From Lewinella sp. LCG006 (GTDB lineage Bacteria; Bacteroidota; Bacteroidia; Chitinophagales; Saprospiraceae), in contig NZ_CP160680.1 of NCBI RefSeq assembly GCF_040784935.1, positions 4,372,501-4,436,500 of the forward strand: a stretch of 64,000 nt of DNA, given 5' to 3'. Positions within the stretch are counted from its first letter, which is position 1. Each line of letters starts with the position of its first letter. The position numbers were made by a program, and so were the translations under genes. Below, piece after piece: positions 1-7,429 of this stretch. Below the pieces are notes generated by a model that worked only from the letters and a program-made list of their open reading frames with translations, had not been told where the DNA came from and did not search any database.

Positions 1-215
1 AACAATGGCGACTGGAAGGCTGGAATGCGGAAGATGTTGGGCAGGAATTAAGGATCCAGATTTACCAAATGAATGGCCAGCAAGTACGCACACTGTCTAC
101 ACAGATAAGTGAAACAGTGGATCTTCAACTGTCTAAACCATTACCGGCGGGCGTTTACCTGGTAGAAGCCAAGAGTGCCAAGCAGGTCTATCTGGGGAGA
201 ATAGTGATTCAATAA
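1..215 (+). CDS. C-terminal end of a T9SS-sorted secreted protein (partial)
   Basis: The window opens inside a reading frame that stops at 213-215. The visible ~70 residues have the pattern of a T9SS type A sorting domain: alternating short beta strands, a central MNGQQV segment, a PLPAGVYLVEA segment (the usual L..G.Y...) and a strand-ending I-V-I-Q tail. Such domains direct export across the outer membrane and are then cleaved, with the cargo left on the surface or released. The cargo domain lies outside the window, so its function is unknown. Only 6 nt separate it from the CusB-like gene, so the two are probably cotranscribed. Confidence 0.8.
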   Translation, partial: QWRLEGWNAEDVGQELRIQIYQMNGQQVRTLSTQISETVDLQLSKPLPAGVYLVEAKSAKQVYLGRIVIQ

Positions 216-221
216 CAGCCT

Positions 222-1475
222 ATGAATAGGAGAAAAGAAGGAATTTATCTGTTAGCGATTTTAGCGGCGCTAGGGATCGGCTACTGCTGGGGTAACCTCG
301 GTGGATCAGCTAAGGAACGGGAGATGTCGTTTGTGAACTGTAGCCCTACGGAATTGGGCTACAGCTGCAGCATGCATCCCCAGGTGCGGGTGACAACCGA
401 CGGCGATTGTCCCTTTTGCCAAATGCCCCTGGTACGCGAGGTTGTGCTTCCTGGTGCTGCGAAGGAAGGGGTAGTACTTACAGCAGAGGCTGCTGCCCTC
501 GCCAATATCCAGACCAGCACCGTACTTTCTTCGTCGGGTAGGGCTTCCACGACCTTGAGAGCTGTTGGCAAAATAGTACCCGATCACAACCGTATTTTTA
601 CCCAGGTCGCCAATTTGCCGGGGCGGATTGAAAAGCTGTACGCCCAACGCCCCGGACAGTGGATCAGCAAGGGCCAGCCCATCGCGCGCATCTACAGCAA
701 AGAACTCATTTCGGCCGTAGAAGCCTTTCGGAGGCCCAATACGCCGGAAAGTTTGCGGCTGTCGGCCCAAAACAACCTGCGCGAGTGGCAAGTTGCTCAA
801 AGTGTTTTTGATGAGCTGGTGAATGCGGAGGATTACCATCAGGCGGTAGATATTTATGCTACGGCCTCGGGTTTGGTGAAAAGCCTGGAAGCGCACGTCG
901 GAGAGCAAGCCGTCAATACCATCATGGGGGCACCCACTACACTTTATACTATGGTCGATTTGTCAACGGTATGGGTAGAGGTTGCGGTGGAGGAAGCAGC
1001 TATTCGCCATGTACGCACGGGGCAGAAAGTTCAGATCAATGTCGATGCTTTTCCAGAGGAAACCTTCGGGGGAGAAATCATTAGCCTTGCGGCTCAGATG
1101 GAAGAATCAAGCCGCACCTTGTCGGCATTGGTAAGTTTAGCCAATCCAAAGCTGTCTTTGCGGCCAGGAATGTTGGCCAGGGTGACGATAGCATCTACTC
1201 CGAGTAAAGCCTCAGCGGTTTTGCTGGTTCCCCGTTCGGCTGTTCTTTGGACAGGTAAGCGCTCCGTCGTTTTTGTTAAAAAAGAAACCCATGGAGCACC
1301 TGTTTACCAATTGCGGGAGATACAAGCCGGGAACACCAAAGGAGAAGAGGTGGAGGTCCTGGAGGGCTTGGCAGAGGGAGAAGAAATCGTTACCAATGGT
1401 ATATTTACACTTGATGCTGCTGCTCAGTTACAGGGTGCGCCCAGTATGATGAATCGTCAACCGCGAGCGTTATAA
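222..1475 (+). CDS. cusB: CusB/CzcB-type periplasmic adaptor of a heavy-metal RND efflux pump
   Basis: This 417-residue protein has an N-terminal membrane anchor (about 8-26), then a small heavy-metal-binding domain (about 46-72) with the paired motifs CSMHP and GDCPFCQMPL, then the barrel-sandwich/beta-barrel arrangement of RND adaptors (lipoyl-like half-motifs near PGRIEKLYAQ and GQWISKGQ, and a late GLAEGEEIVTNGIF segment). Family knowledge: such adaptors link an inner-membrane CusA/CzcA pump to a TolC-like channel and export Cu, Ag, Zn or Co. No pump or channel gene follows, so they must lie upstream or elsewhere. The metal-domain CxxC is FCQM instead of the common ICGM. Metal specificity cannot be read from sequence. 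Confidence 0.88.
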   Translation: MNRRKEGIYLLAILAALGIGYCWGNLGGSAKEREMSFVNCSPTELGYSCSMHPQVRVTTDGDCPFCQMPLVREVVLPGAAKEGVVLTAEAAALANIQTSTVLSSSGRASTTLRAVGKIVPDHNRIFTQVANLPGRIEKLYAQRPGQWISKGQPIARIYSKELISAVEAFRRPNTPESLRLSAQNNLREWQVAQSVFDELVNAEDYHQAVDIYATASGLVKSLEAHVGEQAVNTIMGAPTTLYTMVDLSTVWVEVAVEEAAIRHVRTGQKVQINVDAFPEETFGGEIISLAAQMEESSRTLSALVSLANPKLSLRPGMLARVTIASTPSKASAVLLVPRSAVLWTGKRSVVFVKKETHGAPVYQLREIQAGNTKGEEVEVLEGLAEGEEIVTNGIFTLDAAAQLQGAPSMMNRQPRAL

Positions 1476-1579
1476 GTACTTTTTTCCTGCTCAAGCAGTG
1501 ATTGTTCCCGTTCAGGAGAAAGGATTTTGAAGGTAAACATTATCCCCTTAAGTTTATAGATAAATAGCGACACGAAGAG

Positions 1580-2329
1580 ATGGCGAAAATTATTCAGACG
1601 GGTTTGGGGGTAATCATCCTCTTAATGATCATCATTCAGTTCAATGCTTGTAAGCATGATCCCTTTATTGTTGAGGATGATATGATGCCGATTGATACGA
1701 CGGATAATCCAGTGGATACCACCACTATGGGCACGCCTTGTGATCCGGATAAAGTGTATTTCGCATTAGATATTCAGCCGATCCTCACCTCCAATTGTGC
1801 TTTCAGTGGTTGCCACGATGCCGCTTCTGCACAAGACGGCGTGGTGCTTACGAGCTACGAGCGGGTCATGCAAACTGCCGACGTGAGGGCTTTTGATTTG
1901 GACGGTAGTGACCTATACGAAGTGATCACGGATAACGACCCGGATAAAAGAATGCCGCCACCTCCACGAGCTGGTCTTACCAGTGGCCAGATTAACTTGA
2001 TCGCGACCTGGATTCTTCAAGGTGCTGAAAATCTGGAATGCGATCCCGATGCTGGCGTTTGTAATACCGATAATGTGAGCTACGCAACGACCATTGTACC
2101 CATCTTGCAGAATACCTGCCTGGGTTGCCACAGTGGTAGTGCACCCTCGGGAGGAATCAACTTATCTACGCATGCTGGTGTCCAAACCGTAGCACTCAAT
2201 GGCCGACTGGTAGGAGCTGTTAGCCATGATTCGGCTTATTCGCCAATGCCGCAGGGAGGGCAAAAGCTTTCAGATTGTAAAATTGATCAGATTCGCGCCT
2301 GGGTAGATGCCGGTGCTCCTAACAACTAG
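1580..2329 (+). CDS. Diheme c-type cytochrome lipoprotein
   Basis: This 249-residue protein starts with a lipoprotein signal (hydrophobic stretch 8-20, lipobox FNAC with Cys24), so it is probably attached to a periplasm-facing membrane. It has two heme c sites. The first, C73-AFSG-CH79, has four residues between the cysteines (CX4CH) instead of two. The second, C180-LG-CH184, is canonical. Possible axial methionines sit in RMPPPP (about 125) and SPMPQG. The two halves look like a duplicated cytochrome module. It is followed by a single-heme relative 4 nt downstream, and both end in AGAPNN. An electron-transfer role is inferred; partner unknown. Confidence 0.85.
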   Translation: MAKIIQTGLGVIILLMIIIQFNACKHDPFIVEDDMMPIDTTDNPVDTTTMGTPCDPDKVYFALDIQPILTSNCAFSGCHDAASAQDGVVLTSYERVMQTADVRAFDLDGSDLYEVITDNDPDKRMPPPPRAGLTSGQINLIATWILQGAENLECDPDAGVCNTDNVSYATTIVPILQNTCLGCHSGSAPSGGINLSTHAGVQTVALNGRLVGAVSHDSAYSPMPQGGQKLSDCKIDQIRAWVDAGAPNN

Positions 2330-2333
2330 AAAA

Positions 2334-2702
2334 ATGTTAAAGTCATCATCATTACTGTTCTTACTGAGCCTGACTTGGTTGGCCACCGCTTGTTACTACG
2401 ATGTGGAGGAAGAACTTTACCCCACACTGGAATGCCTGACTGATAATGTCAATTACAGCGAGGAGGTACTGTCCATCATTACAACCAATTGCTACAGTTG
2501 CCATAATGCTGCTTCCAATTTTGGCAATATCACCCTGGAAGGGTATGCCGCACTAAAAGTTCAGGTAGACAATGGGAAGCTGCTCAAAGTCATCCGCCAT
2601 GAAGCAGGGGTTTCCCCTATGCCGAAAAATCAACCACAAATGGTTGCCTGCGATATTGCAAAGATTGAAGCTTGGGTCGCCGCTGGCGCTCCTAATAATT
2701 AA
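2334..2702 (+). CDS. Monoheme c-type cytochrome lipoprotein
   Basis: This 122-residue protein has a lipoprotein signal peptide (lipobox ATAC, Cys20) and one canonical heme site, CYSCH (residues 53-57), with a SPMPKN segment that could supply the methionine ligand. The ATG at 2334 is preferred because it gives a clean signal peptide and lies just after the upstream stop; an in-frame ATG at 2307 would overlap the previous gene and add nine residues before the signal. The sequence resembles the second half of the upstream diheme protein, including the same AGAPNN end, so the pair probably arose by duplication. Confidence 0.85.
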   Translation: MLKSSSLLFLLSLTWLATACYYDVEEELYPTLECLTDNVNYSEEVLSIITTNCYSCHNAASNFGNITLEGYAALKVQVDNGKLLKVIRHEAGVSPMPKNQPQMVACDIAKIEAWVAAGAPNN

Positions 2703-2714
2703 CTCAAACTATCT

Positions 2715-3128
2715 ATGAAAAATATCATTAAATATGGCCTTTTGTTGGCTGTGATCGGTGCTGTGATCGGTGTTTATATGTGGAACAAACCCCACGAAAA
2801 TATGGATCACGCCAAGACGGATGTCGAAATCTCAGCAGGTGAATTGTTTAAGGCTTTCGCCGAAAATGAAGCTCAAGCCAACGAGGACTATCTTGATAAA
2901 GTAATTGCCGTTGCCGGAAAGGTGCGCGAAGTAAGTAAATCGCCAGAAGGCATCGTGAAGGTAACGCTTGATAGTGGCGACGAAATGTTCGGTGTCATCT
3001 GTCAGCTCGACGAACTCAGCGATCATCAGCGTACTGATTTTCAGCCTGGAGAATCGGTAACCTTTAAAGGAAAATGTACCGGAATGCTCATGGATGTCGT
3101 CCTGGTACGTTGTGTAGAAGTAAAATAA
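2715..3128 (+). CDS. Membrane-anchored OB-fold (tRNA_anti-like) protein
   Basis: This 137-residue protein has one N-terminal membrane segment (about 6-22) followed by a ~100-residue domain resembling the tRNA_anti-like OB-fold family of Bacteroidota (FAENEAQANEDYLDKVIAV, then V.G.V near AVAGKVREV, ending in CTGMLMDVVLVRC). Proteins of this kind are exported small beta-barrels of unknown ligand. It sits 12 nt after the cytochrome genes and is followed by a strong hairpin, so it closes a cytochrome/OB-fold transcript. YceI and DUF5777 genes follow. I infer a shared periplasmic redox or metal role. Confidence 0.65.
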   Translation: MKNIIKYGLLLAVIGAVIGVYMWNKPHENMDHAKTDVEISAGELFKAFAENEAQANEDYLDKVIAVAGKVREVSKSPEGIVKVTLDSGDEMFGVICQLDELSDHQRTDFQPGESVTFKGKCTGMLMDVVLVRCVEVK

Positions 3129-3129
3129 C

Positions 3130-3185
3130 GTGAGGCTTGCCTTTTTGTGTACCTAAAAGTCACAAAATGAGAAGGCAAGCCTCAC
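3130..3185 (+). terminator. Long-stem hairpin after the OB-fold gene
   Basis: A perfect 14-bp inverted repeat (GTGAGGCTTGCCTT at 3130-3143 and its complement at 3172-3185) begins 2 nt after the stop codon. The loop is about 28 nt and there is no strong T run, so it may serve as terminator or as an mRNA 3' stabiliser. Confidence 0.6.
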
Positions 3186-3323
3186 TGTACGAGGTACTTA
3201 GTATAGGGTATAGGGATTTTTGATAGACTCAGATTTGACGACATACCAAAGTGCCAAGTACCTTTTACCCGTACAATAAAATTTCCCCAAACTGCCGTGT
3301 AAACGGAAAAAATCATCAAACCA

Positions 3324-3878
3324 ATGCAAAAGTTCTTTTTTCTTTTAGCCACTATGCTCCTTATTGGAGGTACTGTAAATGCGCAAAAGTATTTTACCCG
3401 CGAAGGTAAAGTCACTTTTACTTCGGAAGCTCCCGTGGAAAAAATCGAAGCAGTTAATCAATCTGCAACGGCTATCCTGGATACCGAGAGCAGCCGGATG
3501 GAATTTGCCATCTTGATTAAAGCTTTTCAGTTCGAAAAAGCTTTGATGCAGGAGCATTTTAACGAAAACTACATGGAAAGTAGCACCTTTCCGAAGGCTA
3601 CTTTCAAAGGACAGATCGACGACGCCAGCAAGGTGAATTGGGGTAAAGACGGCAGCTACCCCGTTACCGTGAGCGGAGATATGACGATCCACGGAGTAGC
3701 CCAAAAACTAACCGCCCCGGGTACGATTACCATCAAAGGGGGCGCTATTGCTGCAAAGTCTACTTTTACGGTAGCAGTGGCAGATTACGAAATTGAAATT
3801 CCTTCAGTGGTTGCCGAAAACATCGCTAAGGAAGTAACGATCGCTGTCGATGTACAACTTGCTCAACTGAACAAGTAA
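3324..3878 (+). CDS. YceI family periplasmic protein
   Basis: This 184-residue protein has a cleavable signal peptide (about 1-20, ending VNAQ) and the YceI lipocalin-like barrel pattern: GKVTFTSEAP, FQFEKALMQEHFNENYM, FPKATFKG, a central VTVSGDMTIHGVAQ segment and a closing F.V...DY.I..P. YceI proteins bind isoprenoid-type lipids in a beta-barrel and are exported to the periplasm. The gene lies between two hairpins and so may have its own transcript, next to the DUF5777 gene. YceI and DUF5777 genes tend to sit together near metal-efflux or cytochrome genes in this phylum, but the ligand is unknown. Confidence 0.85.
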   Translation: MQKFFFLLATMLLIGGTVNAQKYFTREGKVTFTSEAPVEKIEAVNQSATAILDTESSRMEFAILIKAFQFEKALMQEHFNENYMESSTFPKATFKGQIDDASKVNWGKDGSYPVTVSGDMTIHGVAQKLTAPGTITIKGGAIAAKSTFTVAVADYEIEIPSVVAENIAKEVTIAVDVQLAQLNK

Positions 3879-3887
3879 TGTCGTACC

Positions 3888-3932
3888 AGGGGCTACCAGG
3901 ATAATTACACTCGGTAGCCCCTATTTTAATTT
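3888..3932 (+). terminator. Rho-independent terminator after the yceI-like gene
   Basis: Stem AGGGGCTACC (3888-3897) pairs with GGTAGCCCCT (3913-3922) and is followed by the T-rich run ATTTTAATTTT. The stem is perfect over 10 bp. It lies 10 nt past the stop codon and ends just before the DUF5777 start at 3939. Confidence 0.8.
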
Positions 3933-3938
3933 TATATC

Positions 3939-4817
3939 ATGAAGAACTGGATAATACTTCTTGTTTTCTGTTGCTTTGGATGGTCTGCTTACAGCCAGGA
4001 TGATCTGCTCGATTTGCTGGGGGAAGAAGAAACAACCGATTACGCCACTGCTGCTTTTAAAACCAATCGGGTTATCAACCTCCATAGTTTAGAGAGCACT
4101 TCGGCAGGTGTACTCGATATCAAAATATCTCACCGCTTTGGGATGCTCAACAGAGGGGCTTATGACCTTTTTGGGCTAGACAATGCAACCATTCGTATCG
4201 GTGCTGATTATGGTATCACCAACCGCCTGACGGTGGGTTTTGGTCGCAGCAGCTATGAAAAAACCTTGGACGGATTTGTGAAGTACAAATTTCTCCGCCA
4301 AAGCTCAGGAAAAAGAGTAATGCCCATTACTGCCGCCTTATTTGCCAGTACCGCGGTACAGGGCTTGCGTTGGGCCAACCCCGATCGGGAAAATTATTTC
4401 TCCTCTCGCCTTACCTATACTTACCAGTTGATTTTTGGTCGTAAATTCAGTGATAATTTTAGTCTCCAGTTTTCGCCTACCGTGGTGCACCGCAACCTCG
4501 TCAAGTACAGCATAGAAGCCAACGACGTATATGCTGCCGCAATGGCTACCCGCATCAAGCTGACCAAGCGAATGGCGATCAATGCCGAATACGTCTATTT
4601 ATTACCGGATCAGCTTGTCCCCGGCTACCGGAATAGCCTCAGCATTGGTTTCGACATCGAAACTGGCGGGCACGTTTTTCAGCTCCATTTTACCAATAGT
4701 ACCTCCATGATTGAAAAAGGCTTCATCACCGAAACCAGTGGTGATTGGCTTGATGGAGGTATTCATTTTGGCTTCAATGTGAGTCGGGTGTTTACGGTAC
4801 GTAAGCCGCGGCATTAG
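3939..4817 (+). CDS. DUF5777-like beta-barrel outer-membrane protein
   Basis: This 292-residue protein has a signal peptide (about 1-19, ending AYSQ), a short acidic linker, and then many amphipathic beta strands with an aromatic/arginine pattern (TNRVINLHSLE, HRFGMLNRG, FGLDNATIRIGADYG, YTYQLIFGRKF, HVFQLHFTN, MIEKGFI, GGIHFGFNVSRVF). This matches the DUF5777 barrel family of Bacteroidota as I remember it. It is expected to sit in the outer membrane. The final residues (VRKPRH) do not form the usual C-terminal aromatic. Function unknown. It is convergent with the PAP2 gene, with only 2 nt between the stops. Confidence 0.75.
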   Translation: MKNWIILLVFCCFGWSAYSQDDLLDLLGEEETTDYATAAFKTNRVINLHSLESTSAGVLDIKISHRFGMLNRGAYDLFGLDNATIRIGADYGITNRLTVGFGRSSYEKTLDGFVKYKFLRQSSGKRVMPITAALFASTAVQGLRWANPDRENYFSSRLTYTYQLIFGRKFSDNFSLQFSPTVVHRNLVKYSIEANDVYAAAMATRIKLTKRMAINAEYVYLLPDQLVPGYRNSLSIGFDIETGGHVFQLHFTNSTSMIEKGFITETSGDWLDGGIHFGFNVSRVFTVRKPRH

Positions 4818-4819
4818 GT

Positions 4820-5623
4820 TTAAAAATCATAATTCAAGTACAAGCCTCCCATACCGGGAGCGATCGATAAATTTTTTCTTTTAGGCTGTATTTTATGAAG
4901 GGTAGGAACGAGGTAACCAACTGCACCTCCTACCAGGTACCCAACCAGCACATCGCTAGGGTAGTGCCTACCTGCTCTAATCCGCAAGTAGCCCGTGAGC
5001 GCCGGCAAGGCAGCAGCCATTCCCCATACGTAGGGTTTTAGTTTACTTTGTGGATAGTAATCGGCAAAGACACGGGCCACGAAAAAGCTTGCTGTAGCGG
5101 TACTACTCGTATGGCCGGAGAAAAAAGAAGACCGATCATTGCTGTTGAGGATCTGCGTGCTGGGAAAATTTTCCTCAAAAATATAGGGCCTTGGACGTAG
5201 TGCTGCTACCTTCACCAAATCGGTAATTCCCTGGTTGATCAGCATGGTTTCGATATAAAGGAAGCCAATGGTGCTAATATCCCGGCGGCTTTCTTTACCC
5301 GCTAGCAAAAGTACGGGCAAGCCCAGTGCGGTGAACAGGGTCTGGTCACTTAAATTCTTAGCTGTTGAAGAATTATAACCCAAACCCATTTTGTCAAATC
5401 CAGTTAAATTCGGCTGTTTTGCTTCACTAGCGGTTATTGAAGGTATACGCTCGTGGAGAAAAAAAGCACCAACGGTTCCCACCAATCCACTCCCCGAATA
5501 AATGATCTCTCGCTTAAGGGAAAGATAATACGGTCCTCTTTCATTTTGTGCGGTCAAACCCGTGGCTTGTAAATAAATGCAAAGCCATAAAACGTAAAAT
5601 TTTCTGTAACCCATGGTAGCCAA
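4820..5623 (-). CDS. PAP2 superfamily membrane phosphatase
   Basis: This 267-residue protein has a signal peptide and the three PAP2 catalytic motifs in order: K138-VAALRPRP (KX6RP), SFFSGH171 (PSGH-like) and R216-AGRHYPSD224 (SRX5HX3D-like). Family members dephosphorylate lipid or small-molecule phosphates such as undecaprenyl pyrophosphate or phosphatidate on the outer leaflet or in the periplasm. Two in-frame ATGs (5623 and 5614) could start it. A glycosyltransferase that would use a polyprenyl-phosphate donor is encoded upstream on the same strand, which fits lipid-carrier recycling, but a repeat element lies between them. Confidence 0.85.
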   Translation of the reverse strand: MATMGYRKFYVLWLCIYLQATGLTAQNERGPYYLSLKREIIYSGSGLVGTVGAFFLHERIPSITASEAKQPNLTGFDKMGLGYNSSTAKNLSDQTLFTALGLPVLLLAGKESRRDISTIGFLYIETMLINQGITDLVKVAALRPRPYIFEENFPSTQILNSNDRSSFFSGHTSSTATASFFVARVFADYYPQSKLKPYVWGMAAALPALTGYLRIRAGRHYPSDVLVGYLVGGAVGYLVPTLHKIQPKRKNLSIAPGMGGLYLNYDF

Positions 5624-5645
5624 TATCTGTGTAAGAAATTATCTG

Positions 5646-5777
5646 CTAGATGAAATCGTTTGGGGTTGAATGCTTAAGACGTGGCTTGGACTTCAGTCCG
5701 AGCGGGAAGATATTGCGATTGTGGCCGGACTGAAGTCCAGCCTACGCTTTTCCAACCAAACGATTTCATCTAGCGCC
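5646..5777. mobile_element. MITE-like foldback element (132 bp) with flanking 12-bp direct repeats
   Basis: Terminal inverted repeats are perfect over 19 bp: GCTAGATGAAATCGTTTGG (5645-5663) and its complement (5756-5774). A second internal pair, TGGACTTCAGTCCG and CGGACTGAAGTCCA, is nested inside. The 12-mer AGAAATTATCTG flanks the unit as a direct repeat (5634-5645 and 5778-5789), as expected of a target-site duplication. There is no coding capacity. It could instead be a REP-like palindrome cluster; the inner GGACTTCAGTCC core resembles such palindromes. Confidence 0.65.
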
Positions 5778-5843
5778 AGAAATTATCTGTGATTGATAAT
5801 TTACTATAAATATCGGAATTGATTCTGTAGAAACATTGGAGTG

Positions 5844-7313
5844 CTACTGCCTCTGATAATTTCGGCACTCAAAAACCCAAAACTTGCGCTGAATATCGCC
5901 ATTGTCGGCTTCTATAATGATAGGGGCTAATTGAATGACGGTGTCAAAATGTTCCGTTAGTAGAGAAGGGATTTCCGCCAGCGTATCAGCAGATTTCATC
6001 CGCTTATCGGAATCCAGGTAGAAGGCATCTTGGCCTTTGAGGAAATCCAACTGCGGGTTAACGACCTCAAACTGAAAGCCTGGCTCTCCGATGACATTTC
6101 CGGCGTAGACCGGCTCATCGAGATAAAAATTCAGGATAGCTGTCGTTTTGTACCCATCATTGGAAAAAACAAAATGATCAGGGTGTGCTGCTTGTAAAGT
6201 TGCTACTTCAGTGGCCAGTTGTTCCCAACCAAACCAGGTGTCGTCGGATTTAAGAATGATCGGATAATAGATGACTTGGTAGAGCGCTACCAGGTGCAAG
6301 GCCAGTGCAAACCCCAGCTGGTAATTTAAGATGCGCTTGCCTAAATAATGGCCTGCTAGAATGATGGCCGCGATGTAGCCCGGCATCATCCAGTTGAGTT
6401 TTACCCAATAGAAAAAAGAAACAGCAAAGAAAAAGCCCAGCAGTGGCAGGGAGAAAGCCAGCAGGAAGAGTTGCTTGCCATCGGGCAAACGCCATTTGCC
6501 AAAAATTTCTTGTCCGACCTTCGTAAGCGTAATGAGTAGGCCGATAAAAAGTGGAGGTAAGAGGATCAGAATCTGGGTACCCAGATTGCCTAAAAGGTAT
6601 TTGGATCGGAAGGATAGCTTCATGATGGTGCTCGCCCGATCGGAAGATTGGAAGAGGAGCGAAACCCACTCGTTTTGGGCATTCCACAGTAGTACCGGCG
6701 TACAACCTATCACAAAAGAAAGCAACAACCAAAGCATTGATCGGGAAAGAAGCAGGTGGCGGTATTGGGAAGAAAGGAGCAGGAAGAAGAAGACCCCAAA
6801 GAGGAGAAACAGCGCGGTGTATTTACTGTCAAAGGAAAGCCCCATCAAGAGGCCTGCCAAGGCCCAAAGGCCTTCTTTTTGTTCGAAAACAGCTTTACAA
6901 AACACCAGCAAAGTCAGCGTCCAAAAGAACATCAATGGGATGTCTGGCGTCGTATTGATGGATAAAATCGTTACAAACAAGGTGCTGCCAAAAAACAAGG
7001 TCGCCTTTAGGGCCCGCTCTTTTTCGAGAAAGTATTTGCTGAGGTGGAAAAAACTTATTAGCGTACCCAGCGTTACGAGAAAATCAGTGATTTTGATGGC
7101 CACAACACTCTTGCCAAAGAGCAAAGAAAAGAAATGTAGCATGTAAGCAACCATCGGAGGGTGGTCGAAATACGATAAGGCCAAATGCTCAGAATAATAG
7201 TAATAATAGGCATCCTGGGGCATCAAGCCCATGGTTTGCGTAAGCAACAACCGAAGCAAATACAAGCCAATAAAAGCAATAAGTATCCCTTTGTTTTTTA
7301 ATGCTAGTTCCAT
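5844..7313 (-). CDS. ArnT/PMT-like glycosyltransferase (GT39-type, polytopic)
   Basis: This protein of ~489 residues has about ten hydrophobic segments and the GT39/PMT_2 pattern: an acidic motif in the first periplasmic loop with PQDAYYYYYSEHLALSYFD, then HPPMVAYMLHFF, then repeated leucine-rich helices and a soluble C-terminal domain. Enzymes of this group transfer sugars from polyprenyl-phosphate donors to lipid or protein acceptors at the periplasmic face. The ATG at 7313 (MELALKN) is chosen; a longer frame from 7427 would leave only 2 nt before the divergent glucosidase gene, with no room for promoters. Acceptor unknown. Confidence 0.8.
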   Translation of the reverse strand: MELALKNKGILIAFIGLYLLRLLLTQTMGLMPQDAYYYYYSEHLALSYFDHPPMVAYMLHFFSLLFGKSVVAIKITDFLVTLGTLISFFHLSKYFLEKERALKATLFFGSTLFVTILSINTTPDIPLMFFWTLTLLVFCKAVFEQKEGLWALAGLLMGLSFDSKYTALFLLFGVFFFLLLSSQYRHLLLSRSMLWLLLSFVIGCTPVLLWNAQNEWVSLLFQSSDRASTIMKLSFRSKYLLGNLGTQILILLPPLFIGLLITLTKVGQEIFGKWRLPDGKQLFLLAFSLPLLGFFFAVSFFYWVKLNWMMPGYIAAIILAGHYLGKRILNYQLGFALALHLVALYQVIYYPIILKSDDTWFGWEQLATEVATLQAAHPDHFVFSNDGYKTTAILNFYLDEPVYAGNVIGEPGFQFEVVNPQLDFLKGQDAFYLDSDKRMKSADTLAEIPSLLTEHFDTVIQLAPIIIEADNGDIQRKFWVFECRNYQRQ

Positions 7314-7429
7314 ACTGTCCCTTAAAAATGAGTACAAAGAGACGAAGAAAAATTGGAGAAACCTTGGGGGATTGAAAAAAAACGCCGTGAAGGGAAAATT
7401 GGTAACTTTAGTTTTTATACAGAACAACC

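Noticed and set aside
6475-7146. 223-codon plus-strand frame opposite the glycosyltransferase
   Set aside because: Very basic, low-complexity translation opposite a polytopic membrane protein gene; typical antisense artefact.
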